NCBI RefSeq assembly: GCF_016863635.1
Contig: NZ_BOPG01000081.1
Coordinates: forward strand, 1-64,000
Reading direction: 5' to 3'
Origin: Virgisporangium aurantiacum
GTDB taxonomy: Bacteria > Actinomycetota > Actinomycetes > Mycobacteriales > Micromonosporaceae
DNA length: 64,000 nucleotides
Part shown: piece by piece, positions 31,901-43,900 of the stretch
How the letters are laid out: each line of letters opens with the position of its first letter
Numbering within the stretch: position 1 is the first letter of the stretch
Notes under the pieces: generated by a model
What the model saw: the letters and a program-made list of their open reading frames with translations, nothing else
Told to the model about the DNA's origin: nothing
Databases searched by the model: none
Program-made: the position numbers and the translations under genes

Positions 31901-34900
31901 CCAGAACCTCGTCCTCGACCCGGACAACGTCGGCTTCACGATTCTCAGCGGCATCGTCAGCCTGATGGGCAGCCTCGGTGTCGGCTACGGCTGGGCCGGG
32001 CAGCGCGACGACGAGGTCGCCGACAAGGACGACATCGCCCGGATCGACGCGGCCAACCGGAACCGCGACGCGCTGTACCACGTCGAGGCCGCGCTGGACC
32101 TGCTCGGCGACCCGACGGCCGACCCGTCGGTGCTGCCGGTGGCCGGCTCGGGCACGACGCCGCGGGACGCCGACGTGTGGGCGGTGCTGATCAAGAAGCA
32201 CGGCATCGCCATGCTGCTCCGCGCGCTCGGGGTCGCCGCCGGCGGTCCGCCGCTGATCGACAAGGAACTGACCGAAGAGATCACCCTGCTGCTGGTCACC
32301 GCCGCCGCGCAGGTCATCAACCAGTTCTCGTTCGGTCTGGGCGAGGGCACGTTCCGGTACGTCGCCGGCAAGCGGAACCGGGCCGCGAACGAGGCGGCCA
32401 ACCGCAGGGAGGCCCACCAGCGGGTGCTGTACCTGCACGAGCTGGGCGAGAAGATCCGCGCGGCCGCCGAGCGGGCGCGGGCCGCCGACCAGCCCGGCCC
32501 CGGCCCACAGGGCGGACCGCAACCGGGCCCGCAAACCGGCCCGCGGACCCCGCCGGTGATCGGTCCGCAGACGCCGACGTCGGGTGCCGGCAACCCGGAC
32601 ATCACGGCGACGGTCGTCGCCCGCACCCGCACCGAGGCGGAGTGGCGGACCACGCCGGACGCGCCCGCCGTCGCCACCGCGTTCGAGCAGCGGATCCGGC
32701 AGCAGATCGCCGCCGGCGGCATCCGCGACTCGGTGATCCGCGACATCCAGGTGGCCGGCGTCTCCACCGACCCGGCCGGCAACGCCGTCGTCAAGCTCGC
32801 CGTGCTGCTCTGGCGCGGCGGCGAGATGTGGCTCGACGTCAGCGCCGGTGACGTCGGCGCGCTGCGGGCCAGGTCGGACGTGCACAGCCGCCGTGGCCGC
32901 ACGGTCCGCGCGTCCTCCGTGATCTCCGACCGGCACCCCGACGGCGACGACCTCATCGGCACGCTCACCCACGAGATCTGGGAGCTGAGCGAGGACGCGC
33001 GGCGGTCCCGGAACCGCGGCCCCCGGCCGGAGGACCTGCTCGCCCCCGAGGCGCGCACGCCACGCGGCGACGACGCGCTGTCCCCGCACGACTTCGGCGG
33101 CGTCGGCGACCTGCAGTCGCTGGTCAACCGGCTGGTCGCGGCCGAACCGGCGGCCCGCGCCGGCATCGTCGCCGACATCAAGGCCCACCTGGCGCACCTC
33201 GGCCTGTCCGGTCCGGGCGCCCGGGCGCGGTGGGAACTCGTCGACGCGTCCGGTATCTCCGCCGAGCGGTTGTCGCCGCCGGCCCGGACGATCTACCAGA
33301 GCCTGCGCGAGCCCGGTTGGGAGCATCCGGTGCTGCTGGCGCCGGACGCCGCCGAACCGGCCGAGGAACTGGGGCCGACGGTCACCGCGCGGGGGCTGCC
33401 CGCACACGGCGGGCCGCGCGACGCCAACGCCGCCACCTCGATGCTGCGGCAGATCGCCGCGTCGCTGGGCGCCGGCACGGGCGGGCCGGTTCCCGGCTAC
33501 GAACTGCAGTACCGGCCGGCCGACGGGCTGCTGGTGGCCCTCCCGGCCGCGCCCGACCGCCCGGTCGCGGCGTTCCGGTTCACCGCCGGGCCGGTGCCGG
33601 ACGACGCCGCCGGTGTCACCGGCCCGACCACCGACGTGACGGCCGACGGCATCCCCATCCACGAGGTGCGGATGTCCGAGACGGTGCCGCCGGAGCACCG
33701 CGAGATGATCGCCTGGCGCGTCACGGTCAACGGTCTCGCCGGGACGCTGGCCCCGCCGGAGCCGCCCGCCGCGCCGACCGGCTTCGCGGCCCGGTGGCGC
33801 CACGCGACCGAGCGGCCGCAACCGCCGTCGCCCGACGCGGTGGCCGCGCTGGCCGAACTGCGGTTCGAACTCGGGGAGCGCGCGGTCCAGCCGCCGCAGA
33901 CGCACTTCCACCACGACGAGCGGATCGGCGCGATCCTCGACGTGCTCGGCCCGGACCGCCTCGACTGGGTGCTCGACGAACTGACCCCGGCCGACGGTGA
34001 CCAGACCGTCGTCGGGCTGGTCCGCAGCCTGGCCGAACCGGACGCGCCGTGGCGGCGGTTCGCGCTCATCCAGCGGCACGGCGATGCCTGGGCGGCGGTG
34101 GAGGCCGCGCTGCCGGCGCTGGTCGACGCCGGACTCGTGCGCCGGGCGACGGCGAACATGGCCCGCTTCGCCGTGCAGGTCGACAACTCCGCCGGGGTTC
34201 CGATCGAGTTCGGGGTGCAGGACATCGTCGAGCGGCTGGCCCGCTCGTCGGCGCTCGGCGAACGGCTCCGGGCACAGGCCGCGGCCGCCCTCGCCACCGA
34301 GATCGCCGCCCGCGGCGGTGGCCCGCTCGCCGAGGCGTGGCTGGGCGATCCGAACCTCGCGGCCGCCGTCGTGCTGGCCCGCGGGTCGACGGCCGCGCCC
34401 GCCCCGGTCCGCAACGAGTGGACCCACTCGCTCACCGAACACCTGACCGCGCTCACGCCGGATCAGCTCGTCGCCATCACGCAGGAGCACCTGCCGAGAT
34501 CGGTCGAGCGGCGGATCCCGGTGGCGCGCGCCGACGCGACGCTGATCGAGGTCGCGGAGCTCGCCGGCATCGACCTCGCGGCCCTGTCCGACGAGGCGGT
34601 CCTGCGCCTGCGGCACTGGCTCATCGTCCGCGTCCTCGACGACGTCGACGTCCACCGCCTGCGCGCCGAGGCGGCCGCCGTGCTCGGCTCCGTCGCCGGC
34701 CGGGTCGACCTGGAGCTGACGCGCGTCGAGCGGGCGATGATCGTCCTCACCGACCTGTGGAGCAACGACCGGCTGCCCGACGAGACCAGGGCCGCCGCCC
34801 AGGACGTGGCGGGCCGGGTCCTCGCCGACAACGCCGACGGCGTGATAGACCGCGACCGGCTGCCGGCCGGGACGCGGCAACTGCTCGACGTGGCGACCCC

Positions 34901-37900
34901 GCCCCCGGCGTCGACCGAGGACCTGTACGAGGCCCTGCGGATCACCCCGCTGGCCGACGCGGTCCAGGAGATCCGCGGTCTCATCACCGACCACACCCGG
35001 TCGGTCGACGAGCTGGCCACCGCCGCCGGCAACCTGGCGGCGAAGTTCGACCGGGCCGCCGCCGCGCTCAACGAGCGCAAGAAGGCCCGCGAGAAGCTCG
35101 CGAAGGCCGCCTTCGCGAAGAAGCGGGAGGCCGACGCCGCGGCCGCCGACGCCGCGGCCGAGGCGGCTGCCGACGCCGACCTGCAGGCACACGAGCGGCA
35201 CCGGGCGGCCGTCGTCGACTCCGACCGGGCACTGGCGGAAGCCAACCGGCACATGCGGTTCCGGAGCCGCTACCGGGCCGCCGCCGGCCGGGCCCGCGCC
35301 GCCGGCCAGGCCTACCGTGATCTGGAGACCGCCGCGGAGAACCCGGCCGCGGCGACCCGGTCGTGGCCGGACGGCGCGCTCGTCTCCGGCGTCGTCAACG
35401 GCCGGAAGGCGTTCGAGGCGTACGAGTCGGCGTTGGAGGAGACGGCCCCGCTCCGGGTCGCGCTCGACGCCGCGGTGCCCCGGGGCCGGCTGCCGCTGAT
35501 CCAGGCGCTCACCACCGGCATTAACGGCATGATCGACGAGCTCAGCGAGAACAACGAGATCGACGTCGGCGTCACCCTGCAGCCCGACGAGCTCCAGCGG
35601 ATGATCCGGTCGCAGTACCGGTGGGCGGCCGGCGAGGAAGGCGTCGTGTTCCCGCTCGGGCATGGCGCCGTGGAGAGCCGGGTCCGGTGGAAGCACCGCG
35701 ACCTGGCCGAGGTGATCGACGCCGAGACCATCGCGTCCGAGCTGATGCTCGGCCAGCTTCCGCAGTTCCCGCAGGGCAGCCGGATCGTCGGTGCGACCGC
35801 GAACCGCAACGTCGGCGTCGGGTCGGGTATCCCGATCCCGATCGGCGACATCGTGGCCAACGCGATCCCGGACGGCCAGGACGGCTTCCTCGGCGCCGTC
35901 CGCGAGGTGTTCAAGTTCGTCGCGGCCAACGTCGGCGGCGAGATGCGGCGGCAGTGGTCGGTGCAGGGTTCCGGCAACGACTTCGCGCTGACCGGTGCGG
36001 TGGCCGACAACAAGGGCGAGTCGACGCTCTACAACAGCGACGGGTACTGGGAGGTGCAGGTCCGCGTCGGCGAGGGCCGGACGTGGAGCCCGTGGACGCG
36101 GGTCGACACGCCCGCCGAGGACGACGCGTCGACCATGTCGGTGTTCGTGGCGCACCCGTACACCGAGGAGGCGGTCAAGGAGTCCGAGCGGACCTCCATG
36201 GAGAAGCTGGAGCCCGGCCGGGCAACGGAGACCCGGTTCGCGGAGCACGTCGTCACCGGGATGACCGGGCTGGAGAAGCTGAACGACACCATCCTGGAAC
36301 TGCTGCCGGCGGGCGGCGACCAGCTCGGCGGCCTGGCCCGCCAGCAGGTCCGCACCCTGGTGCTGGAGGAGCTGCCGGCCCGGCTCGACGAGACCATCAA
36401 CGAACCGACCGGGCTGCGCCGGCTGATCACGGCCGACGGTGCCGTCGTGGCGATGGTGACGATCAAGACCGTGGTGCAGGTCAAGTCGGCCAAGATGATC
36501 GGCCGGGCCAGCGACCGGTACCACCTGGAGCGGCTGCGGGTGACGTTCTCCGGCGCGTCCGGGAGCCTCGGTATCGGCGACAGCCGCAACATGGAGTTCG
36601 GCAGCGGCCTCAAGCTGCCGTACGAGGACGTGACGGCGCGCGGTGGCGGTAGTTGGAGCCCGCGGTCCAGCCGTCGCCACTCGCTCGCCGTCGGCGGCAC
36701 GGCGATCCACCCGAGCGTCCAGCGGTACACCGGGTTCACCCAGGGCTACGAGCTGGAGCTCGTGCACACCGTCTTCGTGCAGCCGTTCGGCTCCGGATCC
36801 ACCGACGCGGTCACGCCGCTGCCCCCCGCCCTGCCGCACCCCGTCCCGCGCCACAAGGCCCAGTCGCGGACGGTCGCGGGCACCGGTGTCTTCCGCCTGC
36901 CCGAGCCGGACGCGTACCGGTTCGGCCTGCCGGTGGAGGCCGCCGCGGTGGTCCGCAACCCCGACGGCACCCCCATGCGGTACCCCGACGGCCGGGTGGT
37001 CCTACGCGACGACCCGAGACCGGGAGCGCCGGTGGGCAAGGCCGGCCGGTTCCCCGACTGGATCGGCCTGAACGGCATCGGCGGTGCGGGCCCGGCGCTG
37101 GTGCAGCAGATGACCGGCGTCCAGGACCTCCGCGATCAGGTCGAGGAGTATCTGCGCGGCGTCGGCGTGCTGCCGCAGGAGGTGAACGGCGATCCGCACC
37201 TGTCGGGATTCCCGCAGGTGCGGGAGAGCCAGTTGTCCAACATCCGCGCGATGCTGGAGATCTCGGCCGGCCGGTACGAGGGCGGGTACGACCAGGCCGC
37301 CCAGGACGGCGTCCTGCTCGCGCTGGTGTCCGACCGGCCGGGCCGGCAGACCCGGCACACCAACATCCGCACCCGGGTGACAGCCACCGGCCGGGAGGTG
37401 CTGCTCGGCACGTCGACCGCTGAGACGGTGGTGAACCTCGACATCGGGTCGAACTTCTTCGGCCGTGGCGGCGGCATGACGGGCGCGCACGCGTTCAAGG
37501 CCACCGCGGGCATGAACGGCGACCTCATCCCGAACCCGATGCTGATCGACAACATCGGCGTCAGCACCGGCCGGGCGGTGCCGAACAGCGCCGGCTGGCA
37601 GCTCGGCGACGTGATCAACCAGGTCACCCTGATCGAGGGTGGACTGTCGGCGGTGTTCGAGGTGCCGATCAAGATGGAGGCGTTCTCCGTCGACGAGAAC
37701 GGCAACGAGACCCTCGTCGGCGAATCGATCGGAAAGGTGCGGGTCGTGCTGCCGGCGGCGTTGCTGCCCGACCTCGACGCACCGGTGCCCACCACCGTTC
37801 CCGCTGCGCCGACCGTGAGCACCAGCCGGCCGGAGCGGCCCGGCACCACCTCCGACGAGGTGCTGCGCTGGGCGACGATCATGCACATGGACGCCGCGGG

Positions 37901-40900
37901 CATGTGGGACGGCGTCCGCGCGGTCCTGCCCGACGCCAGCAAGCCGGGCGCGGCCAGTTCCGTGCACCTGTCGTCGTTCTCGAACGTCCGCAGCCTCATC
38001 GCGTTCAACCACTGGATGTTCACCGACTACCGCACCGACGTCGTCACCGATCCCCGTGGCTTCGGGCCGACCCGGTCGAGCCTGGCGATCCGGGGGTACA
38101 CCGGCGAGTCGACGTTCGTCGGGTCGGCGCCGCTCGTCGTCGGCGACATCAACCTGACCATGGCCAACGCCTCGGTGAACTACGGGCAGGTGACCACCGA
38201 GGACCTCGGCGCGGAGGTCCCGTGGGCCGCCGACGTGCCCGGCGGTGCCCTGCCCACCGCGGAGGCGCTGGACATCACCGGCAAGCCGACGTTCGGGCGG
38301 TCGTGGGTCACCGGCCGCGCCCGCACCACCGCCCGCATCTACGGCCGCGAGCGGCTCGCCATCCACACCGGGCTGCAGTACCAGTTCGAGATGCCGGTCG
38401 ACTTCCAGCTGACCGGCAAGAAGCACAACCGGTGGTGGAGCGAGCGCGGCAAGAAGATCGAGCGGTTCGTCAACGACCGCAAGGTCGTGTACACGCTGCC
38501 GGAACGGACGGCGCTGGAGTTCTACGCCAAGGGCGACCTGCCGGTGCCGCCGAAGCAGATCGCCGACGCGCTGCGCCGTTACGCCAGCGGCAAGCTCGAA
38601 CTCGACCGGCTGACCGTGCTCGGCGTCATGAAGCGGTACCGCGACGAGACGCGCGCCGCCGGCGGTCCGCAGCCCGGCCTGCCCGACCTGGGGTTCGAGA
38701 CCGCCGACGGCCTCGCCGGCCGGTTGACCGAGAAGCTCACCCAGGAGTTCTCCGACCTGCCCTGGATGAACCGGTCCGTCGCACCGGCGTTGCGGCTGCG
38801 GGCACTGCTGCACGTGTTCGGGAAGGGCGACCTCACCAGTCCGGTCGGCCCGACGGCGGCGGCCCGGCGGCTGGCGCCGCACCTGCTCAGCCAGCTCGGG
38901 CAGGGCGGGCTGGAGCCGATGCAGCTGTACGACAACGGCCAGCCCATCGAGCTGCTGACGAAGGTGATCGAGCAGATCGAGAAGGTGTCACCGCGGGCGA
39001 TGGGCCGCACGCCGGGCCTGGCGCAGGGTCTCGCCGGCGCCCTTGCCGGCCGGCGCTGGGTCGGCCGGATCGACGACATGCTCTCGCCCGACGGTCTGCT
39101 GCTCTCGTTCGAGGTGCCGATCGGCCGGTACTTCAGCGAGCGCGTCACCGTCCGGGTCAACGCCACGCTCGGCGACGCGGAGATCATCGGCCGCCGCGCC
39201 GACACCGGCCTGATCGACCAGCTGTACGCGTTCGCGCAGCACGACTTCGCCGAGATCGCCGGCTGGGCGTACAACGCCGGCTCGTCGCTGCACGGCGCCG
39301 CGATCGACACGCCCGAGGCCAGCATGGGCCTGGGGCGCGGTGACACCAGCGTCGGTTCGAGCAGCGGCCAGCGCACCCGGCTGCAGGGTGTGAGCACGTT
39401 CAGCGGCACCGACCGGGTCCGGCGGAAGCTCAACATCCGGATCGAGGCGACCCGGTCGACGCACGACTGGCCCGTGCACGCGGTCCGGCCGTTCGCCCGG
39501 GCGACCGTGCCCACCCGGTCGGTGACGACGCTGACCGGTGACGTGGTCCAGCTCGTGCCGGACGGCCTGCTGCTCGACGACACGGATCCGGTCGTCGAGC
39601 CGGACGCGCCCCTCGACCCGCGCGAGTTCCCCACCCCGCGGATCTTCTCCGTCGAGGGCAACGACCTCAGCGACCTGATCGCGCTGATCCGGGAGCAGGT
39701 GCGGAAGGAGTTCGGCGCCGGCGGCCTGGCCGCCGCGGAGGCGAGCCTGGCCGAACAGCTGTCCGCGCTCGCCGGCACCGCCGGGTTGGAGCGGATGGCC
39801 GGCGCCGGCGGGCACCCGACCGTCACGCTGCAGGTTCCGGGCAAGACCGGCGAGCAGATCCAGATCTGGGTCAAGGCGGCCTTCGCCGACCTGCGGTCCA
39901 TCAAGGAGAACCGGCCCGACGTCGAACTGCGGGAGGTCGACCGGTCGCAGCGGACGTCCGGCGAGTCCAACGAACGGGTCCGGGTGTCGCCGCCGAGCCG
40001 GTCGGCCGGTGAGGACTTCCAGGACGTCCAGGACTGGAACATCGCCGACGTCAACGTGGCCGACTTCGACGTCCGGGGATCGAGCGGCGCGGCCGCCGTC
40101 GAGCAGACCTCGATCGTCTCCGGCGACCGCGACGAGATGAGCATCTTCGAGAAGGGCGAAGGGGCGACGGTCTCGCTGGGCGTCACCTACCACGCGACGG
40201 TGCGCCGGGTGTCCGTCGCCAACCTGACCGGGCGGGAGACGGTCACCAGCCGGACGCCGCTCGGCCGCGTGGCCACCGGGCGGGCCACGATCACGATGTT
40301 CCAGTACGAGCTGGACGCGCACCGGGCGCGGCAGGCCGCGGGTGTGTCGCCGTCGAGCTGGCGGATGGACGCGTTCCCGGGCGGCCAGGTCAGGCTCGCC
40401 GGCCCGGTGGCCGCCGGACCGGGTTTCGCCGACCCGATCATGGCCGCGCTCGCCCTGGCCTCGGCCCGCGGCATCGACGTGCGGGTCGACGTCACCGAGC
40501 CCGACGGTTCGGTGCAGCGGTACGTGGCCAGCCCCGGCGCCCGGCTCGCCCCCGAGTTCCCCGACGACGGCTTCGCCAAGGCCCGCGCCGGGCTGCCGCG
40601 GCACCTCGTCGACGCCGCGAACGCGGCCAGGACAGACCTGCGCGACGTGTGGCGGCACCACCAGGCGGTCCCCAACCAGGCCGCGCGGTTCGCGGACACC
40701 GTCGCCGCGGCCCTGGCCACGGCCGCCCCGAACCCGACCCCGCAACCCGCCCCGGCGCCGCAACCGGGCCCGGCGCCACAGCCCGGCCCGGCGCCGCAGC
40801 CGGGCGCGCAACCCGGCCAGCCCGGACCGGCGCCGCAGCCCGGCCCGGCGCCACAGCCGGGCGCGCAGCCCGGCCAGCCCGGACCGGCGCCGGGCGGACC

Positions 40901-43900
40901 GGCGGTGACGGCGACGCGGGTGGCGTACACGCGGGCCGACGCGCAGTGGCGGACGACGCCCGACGCCCCGGCGGTGCTCGACGCGTTCCGGCAGCACCTC
41001 ACCGGGCGCCTGAACGACGCGGGCATCCGCGACTCGGCCATCCGCGAGATCCGGGAGACCGGTGTCGTCACCGATCCGAGCGGCGCCGTGGTCGGGGTCC
41101 GGCTCGCCGTGCGGCTGTGGCGCGGCGGCGAACTGCGCCTGACCGTGGGCGCCGGCGACGTCGGTGGCCTCCGGGCCCGGTCGACGCTGGTCCGCCGCGG
41201 GCTGCGCACGTCCGACGCGACCGTCACCCTGTCCGACCGGCACCCGGGCACCGCTGACCTCCTGGACACCCTCACCCACGAGGTCTGGGAGCTGGGCCGG
41301 CGGGCGTCGCGGCGCGGGCAGCCGACCGACGACCACCTGCTCCAGCCGAGCGCGCGCACCCCGGGCCGCACCGACCGGCTGAGCGACCACGACCTGGGCG
41401 GCGTCGGCGACCTGCAGTCGCTGGTGAACCGGCTGGTCGCCGCCGAGCCGGCCGAACGGGTCGAGATCGTCGGTGACCTGCGGGCCCACCTGGCGCACCT
41501 CGGCCTGGTCGGCGCCGGCGCCGAGGCCCGCTGGGAGCTGATCGACGCGTCCGACGTGCGCGCCGACCGGCTGCCCGCCGCGGCCCGCGACGTCTACCTC
41601 GAACTGCGCCGCCCCGGTTGGGAGTACGTCGTCCTCGCGGAACCGCCCGCGGCCGAACCGGCACCGCCGACGTCGACGGCCGACGGCCTGCCGGGTCACG
41701 GCGGTCCGCGCGACGTCGCCGCCAACCGGGCCGCGTTGCTGGCCGCGGCCGGCTCGATCGCCCCGGACACGGTCGCCGGGCACACGCTGCGGTACGACGC
41801 CGTCGACGAGGTTCTCCTGGCCGTGTCGACCGCGACCGGCCGGCCCGTCGCCGCCTTCCGCTTCGCCGCCGGGCCGGTCCCGTCGGTCACCGCGGGCGGC
41901 CTGACCCGCCCGACGGCCGACACCACCGCCGACGGCGTGCCGGTCCACGAGGTGCAGATCTCCGACCGGGTGCCGGTCGCCGACCGGTCCGTCGTCGCCG
42001 GCCCGGTGCTCGTCAACGGGCTGGTGGCGACGCTGGGCGGGCACCCGGCCGGGTTCGCCGGCTGGTTCCGGCGCCGGGACGCGCTGGCCGGGTCCGACCT
42101 CGTCGCCGTGGCGGAACTGCGCTTCGAGCTCGCCCGCCGGGCTGCCGCGGGCCCGAGCGGATCGCTCGACCACGACGAGCGGATCGGTGCCCTCCTCGAC
42201 CGCGTCGGCCCGGAGCGGCTCGAGCGGGTGGTCGGCGGGCTCGCCACGGCGGGTGAGCCGGCCGCCGCGATCGCGCTGGTCCGGTCGCTCGCCGCCGACG
42301 ACGCGCCGTGGCGCGGGTTCGCGCGGGGGCGCCGCCTGCAGACCGTGTGGGCCGCGGTCGACGCCGCCCTGCCCGCGCTGGTCGACAGCGGGTTGGCCCG
42401 CGCGGCGTCGCGCGTGCCGCTCCGCGAGGCCGTGACGGTGGAGACGGGTGCCGGCGTTCAGGTGACCGTTCCGATCGGGCCGCTGAACGAGCAGCTGGCC
42501 GACTCGCCGGCGGTGGGGGAGCGGCTGCGGGCGCTGGCCGCCGCCGGACTGACCCGCCTGGTGAACGACCTCGTCGGCGGGACGCCCGGCGAGCCGTGGC
42601 ACCGCGACCCGGCCCTGGCCGCCGCGCTGGTGCTGGCCCGGGGGCACGCGACGGCGCCCGCACTGGTGCGGGCCGAGTGGCGGCACGTGCTCGCCGACCT
42701 GCTGCCCGGGCTCTCCGTGACGCAGCTCGCCGCGGTGCCGCCGGAGAACCTGCTGGACGTCACGCGGCGGCAGGTGGCGGGCGCGCTGGCCGAGGCGACA
42801 CTGGCCGAGATCGCGCCGGTGATCCGCGTCGACCTGGCGACGGTGCCGGCCGATCTGGTCACCCGCGTGCGCGACTGGCTCGCCGCCCGGTCCGCCGACG
42901 GCCTCGACGTGCACGGCATCCGGGCCGAGGCCGCGGCGACGCTCGGCTCGCTGGCGGGCGGTCCCGCCGGCGCTGGCCTGAGCGGGGTGGAGCGGGTCCT
43001 GGTCGCGCTCGGCGAGGTGTGGCAGGCCGCGGCGCTGCCGGCCGAGACGAGGACGGCGGCGCGGGAGCTTGCCGGCCGCGTCATCACCGACAACCCGGCC
43101 GACCGGTGGAACCGGTCCGCGTTGCCGGCGGCGGCCCAGGCGATGCTCGTCGGGCTGGACCCGACACCGGCCCCGCGGGTCGACACACATGCCGACCTGC
43201 GGATCGAGTCGCTGACCGCCGCCGCGCACCGCGTCCTCGGCCTTACCGTCGACCCGGCCCGGCCGGCCGCCGACCTGGCGCGGGAGGCCGGCGAGCTCGC
43301 GGCCATGCTCGACCGCGCCGCGCTGGCGCTCGGCGAGCGGGCCGCCGCCCGGCTGGGTCGCGCGGTCGACGCCGAGCAGCGGCAGCGCGACGAGCTCGCG
43401 GCCGCCGCAACCGCGGCCACCGAACAGCGGGCCGGCGCCGATCTGCAGGCGGGCGAGCGGCGCCGCCGGGCGCTGCAGAAGGCCGATCGGGCGAAGGACG
43501 AGTCCGAGCGGCACCTCCGGATCGCCGCCCGGTACGAACAGGCCGAGGCGCTGGCGCGCGCCGCCGCCACCGGGTACCGCACCGTCGGCACGACGGCCGC
43601 GGATCCCGACGTGGCCGCCCGGCCGTGGCCGGACAGCGAGCTCACCGGCGTCACCACCGCCGCCGGGGACGCGTTCGTGGCCTTCGCGGAGAAGACGCGG
43701 GAGGCCCTGCCCGAGCAACGCGCGCTGGCCGCCGCCGTGCCCGCCGGCAAGGCGCCGCTGATCGGGGCGTTGACGAAGAACATCAACGAGGCGATCGCCG
43801 GGCTCGAGGGGAACGTCACGCTCCAGCCCGACGAGCTGTGGCGGATGATCCGGTCGCAGTGGCGCTGGGTGGTCATCAACGACGGCGTGGTGTTCCCGCT

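Noticed and set aside
22062..36854. A 4,930-codon open frame on the minus strand inside the giant gene
   Set aside because: The translation is Arg/Gly/Val/Asp-rich without recognisable domains. It is the antisense shadow of a very GC-rich gene whose plus frame has clear domains throughout.
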